Below, in pieces: positions 7,831 to 14,532 of a stretch of 14,532 nt of DNA. The first letter of the stretch is position 1; each line of letters starts with the position of its first letter. The notes under the pieces are model-generated. The model did no database searches, had not been told where the DNA came from, and saw only the letters and a list, made by a program, of their open reading frames with translations. The stretch lies in contig CAMLEX010000029.1 of NCBI GenBank assembly GCA_946479055.1, forward strand, positions 1-14,532, read 5' to 3'. The DNA comes from an uncultured Bacteroidota bacterium. GTDB lineage: Bacteria; Bacteroidota; Bacteroidia; Chitinophagales; Chitinophagaceae. Made by a program: the position numbers and the translations under genes.

Positions 7831-8532
7831 ATGACAAAATACCAAAAACAAACCCGGCTACTTGCTGCAGTGGACTGCATTATCTTCGGGTTTGACGGAC
7901 AAACTCTAAAACTATTATTGATACAAAGAGGTTTTGAACCTGAAAGAGGCCGGTGGAGCCTGATGGGAGGTTTTATACTTCCCAATGAAGATCCGGATAG
8001 CGCAGCTATCCGTATTTTAAAAAGCCTAACAGGACTTGCAGGTGTATACCTGGAACAACTGCGTACATTCGGCGATCCGTTAAGAGACCCGATGGAACGG
8101 ACTTTATCTATTGCTTACTTTGCACTTATTGATATTCACCAATATGAGAAACAAATAAGCGATGATTACCACGCTGAATGGTTTCCGTTGAATAAAATAC
8201 CAAACCTGGTATTCGATCATACAGAAATGGTAAGAATGGCCAAAGCGAAACTTCGTTACAAAGCGGCCCTCCATCCGTTATTGTTTGAATTACTGCCCAA
8301 AAAATTTACTCTCCCCCAATTACAAAGCCTTTATGAATCAGTGTATGATACGCAGTTTGACAAGCGAAATTTCAGCCGGAAAGTTTTATCAACAAAACTT
8401 CTGATAAAACAGGCTGACAAAGATAAAACCAGCTCAAAAAAAGGCGCTTATTACTACAAGCTAAACAGCAAAAACTATAAAGCGGATTTCCAGGCTTTTC
8501 TCAACATCATCCCTAACGCTCATCTTCTATGA
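7831..8532 (+). CDS. araR: AraR-like transcriptional regulator of the Nudix/NrtR family
   Basis: A 233-residue protein with an N-terminal Nudix fold (about 8-150) and a C-terminal winged-helix domain (about 160-233; FTLPQLQSLYESVYDTQFDKRNFSRK). The Nudix box GX5EX7REUXEEXGU is recognisable at 47-69 but degraded. Gly47, Glu53, Arg61 and Gly68 remain, while three glutamates are replaced by Ile62, Ser65 and Leu66. Loss of these metal ligands fits a sugar-sensing regulator and not a hydrolase. In Bacteroides thetaiotaomicron the L-arabinose regulator AraR belongs to this family and is encoded among the ara genes, as here. By analogy it would repress the downstream catabolic operon and release DNA when bound to arabinose. 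It starts 61 bp after the response regulator; its own promoter is not clear. The family call is firm; the effector is inferred from neighbours. Confidence 0.85.
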   Translation: MTKYQKQTRLLAAVDCIIFGFDGQTLKLLLIQRGFEPERGRWSLMGGFILPNEDPDSAAIRILKSLTGLAGVYLEQLRTFGDPLRDPMERTLSIAYFALIDIHQYEKQISDDYHAEWFPLNKIPNLVFDHTEMVRMAKAKLRYKAALHPLLFELLPKKFTLPQLQSLYESVYDTQFDKRNFSRKVLSTKLLIKQADKDKTSSKKGAYYYKLNSKNYKADFQAFLNIIPNAHLL

Positions 8533-8584
8533 TTATCGGGAGTGCCGGTATGTTTAAAAAAGATTTTTTTTATTTGAAGAATTA

Positions 8585-8609
8585 AGTGTTAATTTGACAC
8601 TAATTTTTT
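8585..8609 (+). promoter_or_regulatory. Candidate AraR operator / promoter of the transketolase-ara operon
   Basis: AGTGT (8585-8589) and ACACT (8597-8601) are exact inverted arms around TAATTTG. Inner pairs extend the dyad with one wobble, centred on 8593. TTAATTTG (8589-8596) resembles the Bacteroidota -7 box TAnnTTTG with one mismatch; the expected -33 box has only a T-run. The block TTGACACTAATTTTTT (8594-8609) recurs upstream of susC with one change. It lies between araR and the first catabolic gene, so AraR binding is a reasonable inference. The preceding A6-GA-T8 run (8556-8571) could weakly terminate araR. Confidence 0.5.
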
Positions 8610-8615
8610 GCCAAT

Positions 8616-8834
8616 ATGAACAATTCATATATGCCAGCAGTTGCCAATAAGCCAGGGTTTGTTCCTTCTCAATTGGCATTCCTTAAACCTCGTCCTCCTC
8701 AAAAAAAAGAAGCTGCTGAAATAATTGCACATAATTGTAAACGGCTAATAAACAATTATGGTTATGCGCATCAACCCGGAAAGATTAAATTTTTAGAAGA
8801 CCAAAAAAATATACATGTCAATGGAATTAATTGA
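8616..8834 (+). CDS. Small hypothetical protein or leader ORF before transketolase
   Basis: A possible 72-residue protein that I do not recognise. It begins 14 bp after the candidate operator and its stop overlaps the start of the transketolase gene by 20 bp, which could allow translational coupling. It is predicted to be soluble and basic, with a proline-rich start (VPSQLAFLKPRPPQKK) followed by a short helix-prone stretch (EAAEIIAHNCKRLINNYG). No signal peptide or membrane helix is visible. Codon use resembles the neighbours, and it fills an otherwise empty 280-bp leader. It could be a genuine small protein, a regulatory leader peptide, or a chance ORF in a 5' untranslated region. Confidence 0.4.
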   Translation: MNNSYMPAVANKPGFVPSQLAFLKPRPPQKKEAAEIIAHNCKRLINNYGYAHQPGKIKFLEDQKNIHVNGIN

Positions 8835-9687
8835 ATTAAAAGATATTGCTTCCCAGGTAAGACGGGATATAGTACGCATGGTACATTCCTGCCAATCGGG
8901 CCATCCTGGTGGCTCACTGGGATGCACGGATGTAGTGGTAGCCCTTTATTTCAACCTGATGAAGATAAACGAAGAAAGAGATAATGACTCTTTTTTAAAA
9001 TTTTCCCGTGCAGGTCAAAATGAAGATTTGTTCTTTCTCTCCAATGGGCATATCTCTCCTTTGTTTTATTCTGTACTGGCACGCCGCGGATATTTTTCGG
9101 TAAATGAACTTTCTACATTCCGTAAAATCAATTCACGGTTGCAAGGGCATCCCGCTACACATGAGCATCTTCCGGGAATACGGGTAGCCTCCGGTTCACT
9201 GGGACAGGGGCTTTCAGTGGCTGCGGGAGCAGCTTATGCTAAGAAACTGAAAAATGATGATCACCGGGTCTATGTATTAATGGGAGATGGCGAACAACAG
9301 GAAGGTCAGGTATGGGAAGCCGCACAGTTTGCAGCACATCATGAATTAGACAATCTGATCGCCATCATTGATTGGAACGGTCAACAGATTGACGGCCCTA
9401 CTGAAAAAGTAATGAGTAACCGTGATTTAAAAGCAAAATACGAGGCTTTTGGCTGGGACACTGTGGATCTTGCCAACGGTAATGATATGCAATTGACAAT
9501 TGAAGCATTGAACGAAGCCATAAAAAAGACAGGCAATAACAAACCAGTTCTGATCCTGATGAAATCCGATATGGGATTTGGAGTAGACTATATGATGGGC
9601 ACACATAAATGGCATGGAGCTGCACCTAATGATGAGCAGCTGGAAGTGGCCTTGCTTCAATTACCCGCAACATTCGGAGATTATTAA
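8815..9687 (+). CDS. tkt: Transketolase, N-terminal (thiamine-diphosphate-binding) subunit
   Basis: A 290-residue protein equal to the first domain of transketolase, which moves two-carbon ketol units between sugar phosphates in the pentose phosphate pathway. It has the QSGHPGGSLG motif (His30), the SNGHISP segment, LQGHPATHEH, and the thiamine-diphosphate/Mg motif starting GDGEQQEG (157-164) and closing at Asn188 (IIDWNGQQ). It lacks the pyrimidine-binding and C-terminal domains, which are encoded by the next gene 28 bp downstream. Two-subunit transketolases are known in many prokaryotes, so this is not a broken gene. ATGs at 8815 and 8821 are both possible starts. In an arabinose operon it would process D-xylulose-5-phosphate made by AraB and AraD. 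Confidence 0.93.
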   Translation: MSMELIELKDIASQVRRDIVRMVHSCQSGHPGGSLGCTDVVVALYFNLMKINEERDNDSFLKFSRAGQNEDLFFLSNGHISPLFYSVLARRGYFSVNELSTFRKINSRLQGHPATHEHLPGIRVASGSLGQGLSVAAGAAYAKKLKNDDHRVYVLMGDGEQQEGQVWEAAQFAAHHELDNLIAIIDWNGQQIDGPTEKVMSNRDLKAKYEAFGWDTVDLANGNDMQLTIEALNEAIKKTGNNKPVLILMKSDMGFGVDYMMGTHKWHGAAPNDEQLEVALLQLPATFGDY

Positions 9688-9715
9688 ACTATAACTTTCA
9701 CTTTTAGAATAAGTA

Positions 9716-10669
9716 ATGAAAAAATATACATTTACTGAAAAGAAGGATACACGTTCTGGCTTCGGGGCCGGTATGGCAGAATTAGGAAAAACAAATCCAA
9801 ATGTTGTTGCGTTATGCGCCGACCTTGTAGCTTCTTTAAAATTGGACGCTTTTATAAAAGATAATCCGCAACGGTTTATACAATGTGGTATAGCCGAAGC
9901 GAACATGATTGGTGTAGCAGCAGGTCTTGCTATTGGTGGCTATATTCCCTTTGCTACTACTTTTGCGAATTTTGGTTCCGGAAGAGTATATGATCAAATA
10001 AGACAAAGTGTTGCGTACTCCAATACCAATGTAAAAATTTGTGTATCGCATGCAGGTTTAACGTTAGGAGAAGATGGCGCAACTCACCAGATATTGGAAG
10101 ACCTGGCCATGATGAGGGCCATGCCGGAAATGACTGTTATCAACCCCTGTGATTTTAACCAGACAAAAGCAGCTACTATTGCCATTGCCGATTATGATGG
10201 CCCGGTATATCTGCGTTTTGGAAGACCTGTGGTTCCCGTATTTTCTGATGCTGATCAAAAGTTTGAAATAGGAAAAGCCTGGATGGTAAATGAAGGAAAA
10301 GATGTAAGCATTTTTGCTACCGGTCACCTGGTATGGGAAGCTATACTGGCTGGAGAAATACTGGAAGAAGAAGGCATAGACGCGGAAATTATCAACCTTC
10401 ACACCATTAAGCCGCTTGACGAAAAATCAATTTTACAATCTGTATCTAAAACAAGATGTGCGGTAACTGCGGAAGAACATCAGTTGAATGGAGGCCTGGG
10501 CGATGCAGTTTGCCAGGTACTTAGCAGAAATCTTCCCTCGCCTGTGGAGATGATTGGTGTAAACAATTCTTTTGGTGAAAGCGGAACGCCTCCACAATTG
10601 ATGGAGAAATATGGATTGAATGCCAAGAACATTGTAAATGCAGTTAGAAAAGTGATGAGCAGAAAGTAA
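9716..10669 (+). CDS. tkt: Transketolase, C-terminal (pyrimidine-binding) subunit
   Basis: A 317-residue protein holding the pyrimidine-binding domain (about 5-170) and the C-terminal transketolase domain (about 185-305). The catalytic glutamate that activates the thiamine cofactor is Glu61 in QCGIAEANMIGVAAG. HAGLTLGEDGATHQ and YLRFGRP are further conserved segments of the pyrimidine domain, and the C-terminal domain shows ATGHLVWEA and VTAEEHQLNGGLGDAV. Size and domains match the second subunit of split transketolases and also resemble the C-terminal part of deoxyxylulose-phosphate synthase. Pairing with the adjacent N-terminal subunit makes transketolase the better call. The active site should form between the two gene products in the cytoplasm. 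Confidence 0.93.
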   Translation: MKKYTFTEKKDTRSGFGAGMAELGKTNPNVVALCADLVASLKLDAFIKDNPQRFIQCGIAEANMIGVAAGLAIGGYIPFATTFANFGSGRVYDQIRQSVAYSNTNVKICVSHAGLTLGEDGATHQILEDLAMMRAMPEMTVINPCDFNQTKAATIAIADYDGPVYLRFGRPVVPVFSDADQKFEIGKAWMVNEGKDVSIFATGHLVWEAILAGEILEEEGIDAEIINLHTIKPLDEKSILQSVSKTRCAVTAEEHQLNGGLGDAVCQVLSRNLPSPVEMIGVNNSFGESGTPPQLMEKYGLNAKNIVNAVRKVMSRK

Positions 10670-10680
10670 ATTCTTTAATT

Positions 10681-10800
10681 GAGGGAGTACCTTAGATGCT
10701 GCAATTTTTGCTCAGTAGAATTGATGCAGTTGAAGAGTGCGACGCAACCGGATTTCATAGTAGCAATGCAGCCCGGTTCATAAAAAATATGCAGAATATA
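10681..10800. repeat. Intergenic segment with a GC-richer hairpin between transketolase and araB
   Basis: The 174-bp gap before araB holds AACCGG (10746-10751) and CCGGTT (10773-10778), exact inverted arms around a 21-nt loop. The preceding run TTGAAGAGTGCGACGCAACC (10730-10749) is GC-richer than the surrounding leaders and looks like part of an interspersed intergenic repeat. That is an impression only and needs a genome self-comparison. No gene is visible. The structure could tune readthrough from the transketolase genes into araB. Confidence 0.3.
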
Positions 10801-10843
10801 TTATTCCGGCTACTATTAAAAAAAACTAGTAAAAAATACTTTT

Positions 10844-12568
10844 ATGATTGCTTCTGATTCATATGTTATAGGAGTGGATTATGGTTCTGATTCTGTAAGA
10901 ACCATCATTGCGGATGCTTCCAATGGTAATGAAATTGCCTCGTCGGTATTCTATTATCCCCGGTGGAAGGATCAATTGTATTGCAATGCAAACGAAAATC
11001 AATTCAGGCAACATCCTTTGGATTACATGGAAGGACTGGAAGATACTATTAAAAGATGCTTATTGCAGGCCGGCCCTTCTGTAGCGGCCAATATCAAAGC
11101 ATTATCTGTGGATACAACAGGGTCTACACCCATAGCTGTTGATAAAACAGGAACGCCACTGTCCTTGTTGCCGGGATTTGAAAACAATCCCAATGCGATG
11201 TTTGTACTTTGGAAGGATCACACTGCAACAGATGAAGCAGCAGAGATAAATGCACATGCAGAAAAATTTGAAACCAACTATTTGCAATATGTTGGCGGCA
11301 TATATTCTTCTGAATGGTTTTGGGCGAAGTTGCTGCATGTTTTGCGTGAAGATGAACAAGTGCGGGGTTCTATTTATTCATTTGTTGAGCATTGTGACTG
11401 GATCCCGTTTCTATTAACGGGTGGCAATGATGTGCACCAAATGAAAAGAGGCGTATGCTCAGCCGGACATAAAATATTATGGGCTAAAGAATGGGGTGGC
11501 CTTCCTCCTGATAATTTCTTTTCTTCTCTTGATCCTTTACTGAAAGGATTTACTTCAAAACTTTTTAAAGAAACTTATTCTGCTGATAAAGCAGTTGGTG
11601 TCATCAGCAAAGACTGGGCGACCCGTTTGGGTTTACCTGCTGATGTAATAATAGGTGTTGGAGCTTTTGATGCACACATGGGTGCTGTTGGTGGTCAGAT
11701 TGAACCCTACCACTTAAGCAAAGTAATGGGAACATCTACCTGTGATATGCTGGTTGCTCCTGCTGATGAAGTGGGTGATAAACTTATCAAAGGTATTTGC
11801 GGGCAGGTTCCCGGTTCCATCATTCCGGGTATGCTTGGAATGGAAGCCGGCCAGTCAGCTTTTGGTGATTGCTATGCGTGGTTTAAAAAATTATTGACAT
11901 GGCCATTGCAAAATATTCTTTCCAACTCATCCCTTGTAAATGCGGATACTGTCAGGAAGCTGATAGATGAAACTGCGGATAAAATTATTCCCGAATTAAG
12001 CAGGCAAGCCGCTCAGTTACCCCTTCATGAACATAATGAATTAGCCATTGACTGGTTTAACGGACGACGTACTCCCGATGCCAACCAGTTATTAACAGCT
12101 TCAATCACTGGATTAGATTTAGGCAGTGATGCAGTAAAAATTTTCAGATCGATTGTGGAAGCAACCTGTTTTGGCGCTAAAGCTATAGTAGAACGTTTTG
12201 TTGAGCAGGATGTTCCGGTTAAAGGATTGATTGGCTTAGGCGGGGTGGCTAAAAAATCACCTTTCATCATGCAGATGATGGCAGATGTGATCAACATGCC
12301 TATCCGCATTCACCGGTCAGAACAAACCTGTGCATTAGGTGCTGCTATGTTTGCTGCAACTGCCGCAGGTATTTATAATAAAGTGGAAGATGCAATGAAT
12401 GCGATGGGACCGGGCTTTGATACAGAATATTATCCCAATCCTGAAAAGGTAGCGATTTATCAAAAACGCTACGAACAGTATAAGCAACTGGGAGCTTTTT
12501 TAGAACAACAAACAGGTAGTGAATCGTCAGTGGTGAATGGTGAGTTGGCAGTGGTAAGTGGTGAGTAG
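10844..12568 (+). CDS. araB: Ribulokinase (FGGY carbohydrate kinase)
   Basis: A 574-residue FGGY kinase that phosphorylates L-ribulose with ATP to L-ribulose-5-phosphate. The N-terminal domain starts GVDYGSDSVRTIIADA and has YPRWKDQLYC, NQFRQHPLDYMEGLE, DTTGSTPIAVD and LWKDHTA, all typical of AraB and not of glycerol or xylulose kinases. The catalytic-base region is GAFDAHMGAVGG (Asp276), followed by MGTSTCDML and GMEAGQSAFGD. The C-terminal ATP-binding part includes IVEATCFGAKAIVERF and GLGGVAKKSPFIMQMMADV. Odd feature: the last 16 residues (559-574) are read from a DNA heptad repeat and give the peptide repeat SSVVNGE-LAVVSGE, probably a dispensable tail. The araD gene follows after 83 bp that contain the opposite arm of that repeat. 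Confidence 0.95.
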   Translation: MIASDSYVIGVDYGSDSVRTIIADASNGNEIASSVFYYPRWKDQLYCNANENQFRQHPLDYMEGLEDTIKRCLLQAGPSVAANIKALSVDTTGSTPIAVDKTGTPLSLLPGFENNPNAMFVLWKDHTATDEAAEINAHAEKFETNYLQYVGGIYSSEWFWAKLLHVLREDEQVRGSIYSFVEHCDWIPFLLTGGNDVHQMKRGVCSAGHKILWAKEWGGLPPDNFFSSLDPLLKGFTSKLFKETYSADKAVGVISKDWATRLGLPADVIIGVGAFDAHMGAVGGQIEPYHLSKVMGTSTCDMLVAPADEVGDKLIKGICGQVPGSIIPGMLGMEAGQSAFGDCYAWFKKLLTWPLQNILSNSSLVNADTVRKLIDETADKIIPELSRQAAQLPLHEHNELAIDWFNGRRTPDANQLLTASITGLDLGSDAVKIFRSIVEATCFGAKAIVERFVEQDVPVKGLIGLGGVAKKSPFIMQMMADVINMPIRIHRSEQTCALGAAMFAATAAGIYNKVEDAMNAMGPGFDTEYYPNPEKVAIYQKRYEQYKQLGAFLEQQTGSESSVVNGELAVVSGE

Positions 12569-12624
12569 AGTTACTCCGGTTTTAATTCATTATTCACTTT
12601 TCACAAGTCATTACTCACAACTCA
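12518..12624. repeat. Heptanucleotide repeat in inverted orientation at the araB/araD junction
   Basis: The left arm has seven consecutive 7-bp units at 12518-12566 (AGTGAAT, CGTCAGT, GGTGAAT, GGTGAGT, TGGCAGT, GGTAAGT, GGTGAGT). The right arm (12585-12624) has units ATTCATT, ATTCACT, TTTCACA, AGTCATT, ACTCACA, ACTCA, the same motif on the other strand. Between them is a tight hairpin, GAGTA-GAGT-TACTC (12563-12576). The arms can form a long imperfect stem in the mRNA. The left arm is inside the araB reading frame and includes its stop codon. It may act as a 3' stabiliser or partial terminator before araD. Confidence 0.75.
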
Positions 12625-12651
12625 ATATTTTAAATTAGAATTGCAAAATTT

Positions 12652-13350
12652 ATGAGTCGTTATAGTCATATACAACAAGAAGCCTTTGAAGCAAATATGC
12701 AATTGCCAAAATTGGGGCTTGTGTTGTTCACGTTTGGTAATGTAAGCGCAGCGGACAGAAGTTTAGGCGTTTTTGCCATTAAGCCCAGCGGTGTGCCTTA
12801 CGAGGAATTGTCGGCAGAAAAAATGGTAATTGTTGATTTTGATGGTAATACAGTAGAAGGCTCACTACGTCCTTCATCCGATACTAAAACACATGCCGTT
12901 TTGTACAAGCATTGGGAAAAGATTGGCGGCATTGTACATACTCATTCTACTTATGCAACTGCGTGGGCACAATCACAAAGAGATATTCCTATTTTTGGCA
13001 CCACTCATGCTGACCATAATACTGTGGATATCCCTTGTGCACCACCCATGAGTGATGAAATGATCAAAGGCAATTATGAATATGAAACTGGATTCCAGAT
13101 CATGAATTGTTTCAATCAAAAAGGTTTGAACTATGAGGAGGTGGAAATGATGCTGGTAGGAAATCATGCGCCATTTACCTGGGGTAAAACCGCTGCCAAA
13201 GCGGTTTACAACAGTGCCGTATTGGAACAGGTGGCGCAAATGGCTTTATTAACAGAACAGATCAATCTTAATGCGCCACGCCTGAAAGATGCATTGATAA
13301 AGAAACATTTTGAACGCAAACACGGCCCCGATTCTTACTACGGCCAATAA
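12652..13350 (+). CDS. araD: L-ribulose-5-phosphate 4-epimerase
   Basis: A 232-residue class II aldolase/epimerase family enzyme, almost the same length as Escherichia coli AraD (231). It interconverts L-ribulose-5-phosphate and D-xylulose-5-phosphate by a retro-aldol mechanism. The zinc ligands are seen as Asp77, His96 and His98 (GGIVHTHSTYATAWAQ) and His172 (GNHAPFTWG). The catalytic Asp121 (THADHNTVDIPC) and Tyr230 near the C-terminus are present, all offset by one from the E. coli numbering. Phosphate-binding segments GNVSAADR and IKPSGVPYEEL are conserved. It acts directly after AraB in L-arabinose breakdown and supplies the xylulose-5-phosphate used by the upstream transketolase. The start ATG follows an AT-rich leader; no Shine-Dalgarno sequence is evident. 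Confidence 0.96.
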   Translation: MSRYSHIQQEAFEANMQLPKLGLVLFTFGNVSAADRSLGVFAIKPSGVPYEELSAEKMVIVDFDGNTVEGSLRPSSDTKTHAVLYKHWEKIGGIVHTHSTYATAWAQSQRDIPIFGTTHADHNTVDIPCAPPMSDEMIKGNYEYETGFQIMNCFNQKGLNYEEVEMMLVGNHAPFTWGKTAAKAVYNSAVLEQVAQMALLTEQINLNAPRLKDALIKKHFERKHGPDSYYGQ

Positions 13351-13371
13351 AATAAGAAATAAAACAGCTAT

Positions 13372-14520
13372 ATGAAAAAACAAATTCAATTATTATCCCC
13401 TATCTTTTTGCTTCTTTTCGCAGCATGTAACAACAATAATAACAACAGCAAGACTGAAGAAACAACAAAGGATACCATGAAATTCAGCATCAGTGAAAGT
13501 CCGTTTGGCAATTATGATAATGAAGCCATTACAAAATATACACTTACCAATCCCTCGGGAATGCAGGTAGGTATTATCAACTACGGCGGCGCCGTTACAG
13601 ATATTATAACACCTGATAAAGACGGTAACAAAGGAAATGTAGTATTGAGCTTTGATTCATTAAGCGGGTATTTGCAAAAAGGCAATCCCTATTTTGGTGC
13701 TTTGATCGGCCGCTATGGTAATCGTATTGCTAATGGAAAATTTACCCTGGATGGTAAACAATATACATTGGCGGGCAATAATAACGGCAATTCATTGCAT
13801 GGCGGTAATAAGGGATATGATAAAGTAGTTTGGAAAGCAGAAAAGCTTGCCGGAGACAGCAGCTTGCAATTAACTTATGACAGTAAAGATGGTGAAGAAG
13901 GTTATCCCGGCAACCTTTCTATCAAAGTCATTTATACACTCACTGCGGATAACGAATTAAAGATTGATTATACGGCCACTACTGATAAAGCTACTCCTGT
14001 CAATCTTACCAATCATGCTTATTACAATCTATCAGCCGGTAAAGATTCTACCATATTAGATCACCAGTTAATGATCAATGCAGACAAGTTTACGGAAGTA
14101 AATGATAATTTAATTCCAACAGGCAAGCTACCCGAAGTAAAAGGAGGCCCGATGGATTTTAATACAGAGAAAATTATCGGCAAAGACATTGCGCAGGTAA
14201 AAGGCGGATATGACCACAACTGGGTACTGAACAAAAAAGGAACTGAATTAGAAAAAGTCGCGACTCTTTATCATGCAGCCAGTGGCCGGTTAATGGAAGT
14301 ATATACAACTGAGCCGGGCCTTCAATTTTATTCTGGTAATTTTTTAGATGGGACATTGACCAATACCCGTGGTGGTGCCAAATATGTAAAACATGCAGCG
14401 CTTTGCCTGGAAACACAGCATTATCCTGATAGTCCCAATCAACCCGAATTTCCCAATACTATCCTGAAACCCGGAGAAACATATAAGCAAACGACGATAT
14501 ATAAATTTCTCACCAGGTAA
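13372..14520 (+). CDS. galM: Aldose 1-epimerase (mutarotase), predicted lipoprotein
   Basis: A 382-residue GalM-family mutarotase that equilibrates alpha and beta anomers of free aldoses. The expected active-site residues are His143 (NSLHGGNKGYDK), His215 (NLTNHAYYNLSAG) and the catalytic base Glu347 (LCLETQHYPDSPNQP). GRYGNRIANGKF is also conserved. The N-terminus is a lipoprotein signal with lipobox LFAAC (Cys19), followed by six asparagines and a charged linker, so the enzyme should be membrane-anchored in the periplasm. Lipid anchoring is a notable placement in an otherwise cytoplasmic pathway. It starts 21 bp after araD and is probably the next gene of the operon. The substrate is likely L-arabinose by context, though GalM enzymes accept several sugars. 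Confidence 0.93.
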   Translation: MKKQIQLLSPIFLLLFAACNNNNNNSKTEETTKDTMKFSISESPFGNYDNEAITKYTLTNPSGMQVGIINYGGAVTDIITPDKDGNKGNVVLSFDSLSGYLQKGNPYFGALIGRYGNRIANGKFTLDGKQYTLAGNNNGNSLHGGNKGYDKVVWKAEKLAGDSSLQLTYDSKDGEEGYPGNLSIKVIYTLTADNELKIDYTATTDKATPVNLTNHAYYNLSAGKDSTILDHQLMINADKFTEVNDNLIPTGKLPEVKGGPMDFNTEKIIGKDIAQVKGGYDHNWVLNKKGTELEKVATLYHAASGRLMEVYTTEPGLQFYSGNFLDGTLTNTRGGAKYVKHAALCLETQHYPDSPNQPEFPNTILKPGETYKQTTIYKFLTR

Positions 14521-14532
14521 TTTGATAAAAAT

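Noticed and set aside
8594..8609. TTGACA as a classical sigma-70 -35 box
   Set aside because: Bacteroidota housekeeping promoters use TTTG and TAnnTTTG boxes, no TATAAT-like box follows at 17 bp, and the shared block and dyad explain it better.
9680..9720. Pseudogene or nonsense split of transketolase
   Set aside because: The break is exactly at the domain border, both halves keep all active-site residues, and two-subunit transketolases are well known.
10064..10402. 112-codon minus-strand ORF inside the transketolase C-subunit gene
   Set aside because: It is antisense to a highly conserved enzyme gene and its translation shows no family signature.
12518..12624. CRISPR array
   Set aside because: The repeat units are 7 bp with no spacers, occur in opposite orientations, and no cas genes are present.

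Overview
The window looks like a chromosomal piece of a Bacteroidota genome, most likely Chitinophagaceae or a near relative. This rests on the gene families: a SusC/SusD outer-membrane pair, a large propeller-type sensor kinase with an AraC-type response regulator, and a Nudix-type AraR. AT-rich leaders without clear Shine-Dalgarno sequences agree with it. The genus is inference. No RNA genes, insertion sequences, phage genes or CRISPR arrays were seen.

Layout. Positions 1-3365 (minus strand) hold a glycan-uptake pair: a complete SusC/RagA-type TonB-dependent receptor and the first 87 codons of a SusD-type lipoprotein that runs off the left edge. A 397-bp divergent intergenic region (3366-3762) carries several inverted repeats. 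From 3763 rightward all genes are on the plus strand. First come a periplasmic-propeller sensor histidine kinase (3763-6987) and a receiver-AraC response regulator (6996-7769). Together these correspond to a hybrid two-component system (HTCS) divided into two proteins. Then comes an L-arabinose block: AraR-like regulator (7831-8532), a small hypothetical ORF (8616-8834), transketolase in two subunits (8815-9687 and 9716-10669), ribulokinase AraB (10844-12568), L-ribulose-5-phosphate 4-epimerase AraD (12652-13350) and a lipoprotein aldose 1-epimerase GalM (13372-14520).

How it works together (inference from families). SusC/D would import an arabinose-containing oligosaccharide. The split HTCS would sense a breakdown product in the periplasm and activate the uptake genes. 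GalM would interconvert the anomers of the released sugar outside the cytoplasm. AraB and AraD would convert L-ribulose to D-xylulose-5-phosphate, and transketolase would feed that into the pentose phosphate pathway. AraR would repress until arabinose is present. L-arabinose isomerase (AraA), a sugar permease and glycoside hydrolases are not in the window and may lie beyond its edges.

Main observations. A nearly identical 16-bp block (15 of 16 bases) lies just upstream of susC and of the transketolase operon, in the same orientation to each. It overlaps a palindrome of the form AGTGT-N7-ACACT, perfect in its outer arms at the transketolase site and partial at the susC site. This suggests one regulator, possibly AraR, controls both uptake and catabolism. 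The 3' end of araB runs into a heptanucleotide repeat that returns in inverted orientation before araD. The HTCS is split and its kinase half appears to start with TTG.
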